Shown here one piece after another: positions 34,706-36,299 of a stretch of DNA of 36,299 nucleotides (positions within the stretch are counted from its first letter, which is position 1; the number at the start of each line of letters is the position of its first letter). Origin of the DNA: Oscillospiraceae bacterium (GTDB lineage: Bacteria; Bacillota; Clostridia; Oscillospirales; Oscillospiraceae). Position numbers and translations under genes: made by a program. A model generated the notes under the pieces. That model was not told the origin of the DNA. It worked only from the letters and a program-made list of their open reading frames with translations, and did not search any database. The DNA lies in assembly GCA_020860545.1 (NCBI GenBank), contig JAJBUC010000133.1:1-36299 (forward strand). The letters run 5' to 3'.

Positions 34706-34754
34706 GCATAAAAGGACGGTTCCCTTCTGTCGGGGTTCCGTCCTTCCTTTATGC
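34706..34754. repeat. interrupted inverted repeat (long hairpin)
   Basis: GCATAAA...AGGACGG is mirrored by CCGTCCT...TTTATGC around a central CCC/GGG pairing. The structure fills the right end of the segment between the two tRNA-end repeats. Confidence 0.6.
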
Positions 34755-34761
34755 CTTGGCT

Positions 34762-34784
34762 TTCGAATCCCTTCAGCCGTACCA
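34762..34784. repeat. attachment-site repeat, downstream copy of tRNA-Arg 3' end
   Basis: Exact 23-base copy of the tRNA-Arg 3' end including CCA, with no tRNA body in front of it. A third, degenerate copy of the T arm (GGGGGTTCAATCCCTT) follows at 34808-34823. The segment 34582-35115 otherwise holds terminators and hairpins and no gene I can support. Confidence 0.85.
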
Positions 34785-34840
34785 TATTAACCGAACAAAA
34801 AAATGCAGGGGGTTCAATCCCTTGTGTTGCAAGGGATTGT

Positions 34841-34875
34841 GGGCTTTCGGAGCGCTATTCCCGAAAGCCCGTTTT
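34841..34875 (+). terminator. terminator hairpin in element remnant
   Basis: Perfect ten-base stem GGGCTTTCGG/CCGAAAGCCC followed by GTTTTC. A second perfect nine-base hairpin AATCCCTTG/CAAGGGATT stands directly before it (34816-34838). Confidence 0.75.
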
Positions 34876-34989
34876 CTGTAGATGCAAGCAAAAATCGCCG
34901 CAATCCATTGGCACAGTAAGACTAACTGGTTTTTCCTAAGAGCAGTATCAAAAAATTTTTCGTAGCCTGATTATTGCATTATTTTCTGA

Positions 34990-35043
34990 AATCCCCGGCA
35001 GATGAAAGGTCATCATGACCTTCCGCCTGCCGGGGATTTTTTT
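34990..35043 (+). terminator. strong orphan terminator
   Basis: Twelve-base perfect outer stem AATCCCCGGCAG/CTGCCGGGGATT with an inner stem AAGGTCA/TGACCTT and seven T after it. No gene precedes it on the plus strand back to the tRNA, so the gene it served has probably been lost. Confidence 0.85.
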
Positions 35044-35115
35044 CGTTTCCCGGAAAAACACAGCCCTGCCAACGGCGCAATGCTGTTCGGGACGGAGGGG
35101 GGGTGTAGATAAATT

Positions 35116-35853
35116 CTAAGTATAGTAACTATGGATATCCCGAAACAGACAGAAGATATATTTTCGGATTCTGGATTTTCCGCTATCTTTCAGTTTCGGG
35201 AAATCCAGCAAATTCTTAATGTCCTCCATCCATAAATTGATCAAGGGATGGTCAGGAATGAAACAAGAATATTGAGAATCATCAATTTTCTTTTTTAATT
35301 TCAAGCATTCTTTGCGCCATGCGCTGTAGTCATCCTGATACGCTTTCATATATTGTTGAAACGATTCGATCTCATCTGTCTGCATAGATGCAATCGCAGT
35401 GCGAAGATAGAGCGCCGTAACACGCATGAGTTTATCTTTCGCCAATTCTTCATGTATCTTCTGAAAATACGGAAGAACATAGCGGTTTATATCCTCCACA
35501 AGTTGATCCATAGCGGCAGATAATTGTTCCCTAGTGTTGCCATAGCTATGCCAGCCCGTCCCTGCCGGATACCTATGCTTACCAGTGATTAGAACGGCAA
35601 TATCGGTTCCTTGCCCCACAGTATACCAAGGGTGGCTACGCCAATTTTGATTATAGCAAGACGCAACCTCAGTGATGACCAGATTCCCCTCCTCATTGTA
35701 AAAGTCTCGTTGAATGATGATATGGTCATATAGTAAATCTTCTGTGAAACGGGTAAAGCCATAAAGAGATTGATGTGTACTGCAAAATATGAAGTCCGGA
35801 AAGTTATGTTCCATCATCGCAATCAAGTCTTTTTTGATTGGAATACTTTTCAT
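35116..35853 (-). CDS. hypothetical protein
   Basis: 245 residues from the ATG at 35851-35853, which follows GAGGAG by seven to eight bases; an upstream start at 35868 lies inside that site. I do not recognise the family. It is soluble, with no signal peptide or membrane helix. The N-terminal half is mixed alpha/beta with aromatic-rich strands (FTRFTEDLLYDHIIIQRDFY), then HSYGNTREQLSAAMDQLVEDINRYVLPYF and a Lys/Glu-rich helical C-terminus. The base composition is clearly AT-richer than the genes to the left, fitting DNA acquired at the adjacent tRNA integration site. Confidence 0.7.
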   Translation of the reverse strand: MKSIPIKKDLIAMMEHNFPDFIFCSTHQSLYGFTRFTEDLLYDHIIIQRDFYNEEGNLVITEVASCYNQNWRSHPWYTVGQGTDIAVLITGKHRYPAGTGWHSYGNTREQLSAAMDQLVEDINRYVLPYFQKIHEELAKDKLMRVTALYLRTAIASMQTDEIESFQQYMKAYQDDYSAWRKECLKLKKKIDDSQYSCFIPDHPLINLWMEDIKNLLDFPKLKDSGKSRIRKYIFCLFRDIHSYYT

Positions 35854-35882
35854 CTGCACGCTCCTCATACAAATATTATTTA

Positions 35883-36096
35883 TTCCTGATATTGTCGTTT
35901 CTGATTTCTCCGCTTGGCATTCCCGCCATAGCGGAATGGTTGCTTGATAGGCTGGAGGACTTAAACTGTTCGCTACGTTATTTTATTATGAGCTGAAACA
36001 ATGCGGCGAGATAGCCGGAGAACTTCGGGCCAAGTTGCCGTTTAGCGGAAAGGTGTTATTAACACAATTAGGCATGAATACTTATAAGTATTTTTG
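35883..36096 (+). pseudogene. possible decayed coding remnant
   Basis: Two plus-strand frames look protein-like in succession. One gives LSFLISPLGIPAIAEWLLDR and runs to a stop at 35998; the other, about 35950-36096, gives LKLFATLFYYELKQCGEIAG and ends at a stop after NTYKYF. The switch between them would need a frameshift near 35960. I do not recognise the product. It may equally be noncoding intergenic DNA. Confidence 0.3.
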
Positions 36097-36299
36097 ACCC
36101 GTTATGTCTACGACTATTTCGGCCATCTCATCAGGTGTTTTTTCTGTGCCGTTTGACAGCCATTTTATCAATATGCTTATGAATCCCCCTGTTTGAAAAG
36201 CCAATGCATAATCAATATTTTTATCTGTATTGCCATACATTTGTTTTCGGATTTTTACCAGATATTGTTCTGAATTGCTCAATGCGGACATTACAATTT
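36082..36299 (-). CDS. TetR/AcrR-type regulator, C-terminal part (cut by window edge)
   Basis: The open frame runs off the right edge. The visible 70 or so residues include AFQTGGFISILIKWLSNGTEKTPDEMAEIV, which resembles the end of the ligand-binding domain of TetR-family repressors (helices around a W-x-x-x-G-x-x-x-(S/T)P-E-E-M pattern). The DNA-binding N-terminus would lie beyond the window. The ATG at 36289-36291 is not necessarily the start, since the frame continues to 36299. Confidence 0.65.
   Translation of the reverse strand, partial: IVMSALSNSEQYLVKIRKQMYGNTDKNIDYALAFQTGGFISILIKWLSNGTEKTPDEMAEIVVDITGQKYL

Overview
The window looks like a GC-rich, Gram-positive Clostridia chromosome, probably Oscillospiraceae-like (inference). 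Supporting points are the rplU-prp-rpmA order with a cleavable L27 leader, the roughly 1230-residue one-chain PurL, sortase/LPXTG surface proteins and BclA-like collagen repeats. No taxonomic search was possible.

1-11.6 kb (all minus): housekeeping block transcribed rplU-prp-rpmA, (terminator), obg, secA, pgeF, an orphan family-5 substrate-binding lipoprotein, and purL. 11.6-13.0 kb (minus): a PLP aminotransferase with its own promoter.

13.0-21.8 kb: a signalling divergon. Leftward run FIST sensor, PAS-GAF-PAS-GGDEF diguanylate cyclase, SDR dehydrogenase and a CoaX-like protein with altered catalytic motifs. Rightward run a hybrid histidine kinase (PAS-HisKA-HATPase-REC-HPt) and a REC-HD-GYP protein. 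c-di-GMP synthesis and breakdown are thus encoded back to back with sensors.

22.0-30.7 kb: the most interesting region. A BclA-like collagen gene appears split in two. Its start, Cys-rich N-terminus and Gly-X-Thr repeats lie at 30692-30402; the rest of the repeats and the C-terminal BclA/C1q-like domain lie at 22578-22006, same strand and compatible frame. Between them is an approximately 8-kb module: sortase, a large sortase-anchored adhesin (with a frameshift), a small conserved protein and a large serine recombinase whose gene ends next to one junction. An identical 18-bp sequence occurs in both collagen fragments, exactly 8000 bp apart, and crossing over there would rebuild one 228-residue collagen-like protein. 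This resembles an integrative element disrupting a surface/spore gene, perhaps reversibly, as known for the sigK-skin and spsM systems; that extension is hypothesis.

31.0-34.4 kb: UDP-galactopyranose mutase, a family-2 glycosyltransferase, dCMP deaminase (minus) and a small membrane zinc-ribbon protein. 34.5 kb: tRNA-Arg(ACG), whose 3' end is duplicated 203 bp downstream, marking a second integration site. The AT-richer DNA beyond it holds terminators, an unrecognised gene, a decayed coding remnant and the end of a TetR-type regulator cut by the window edge.
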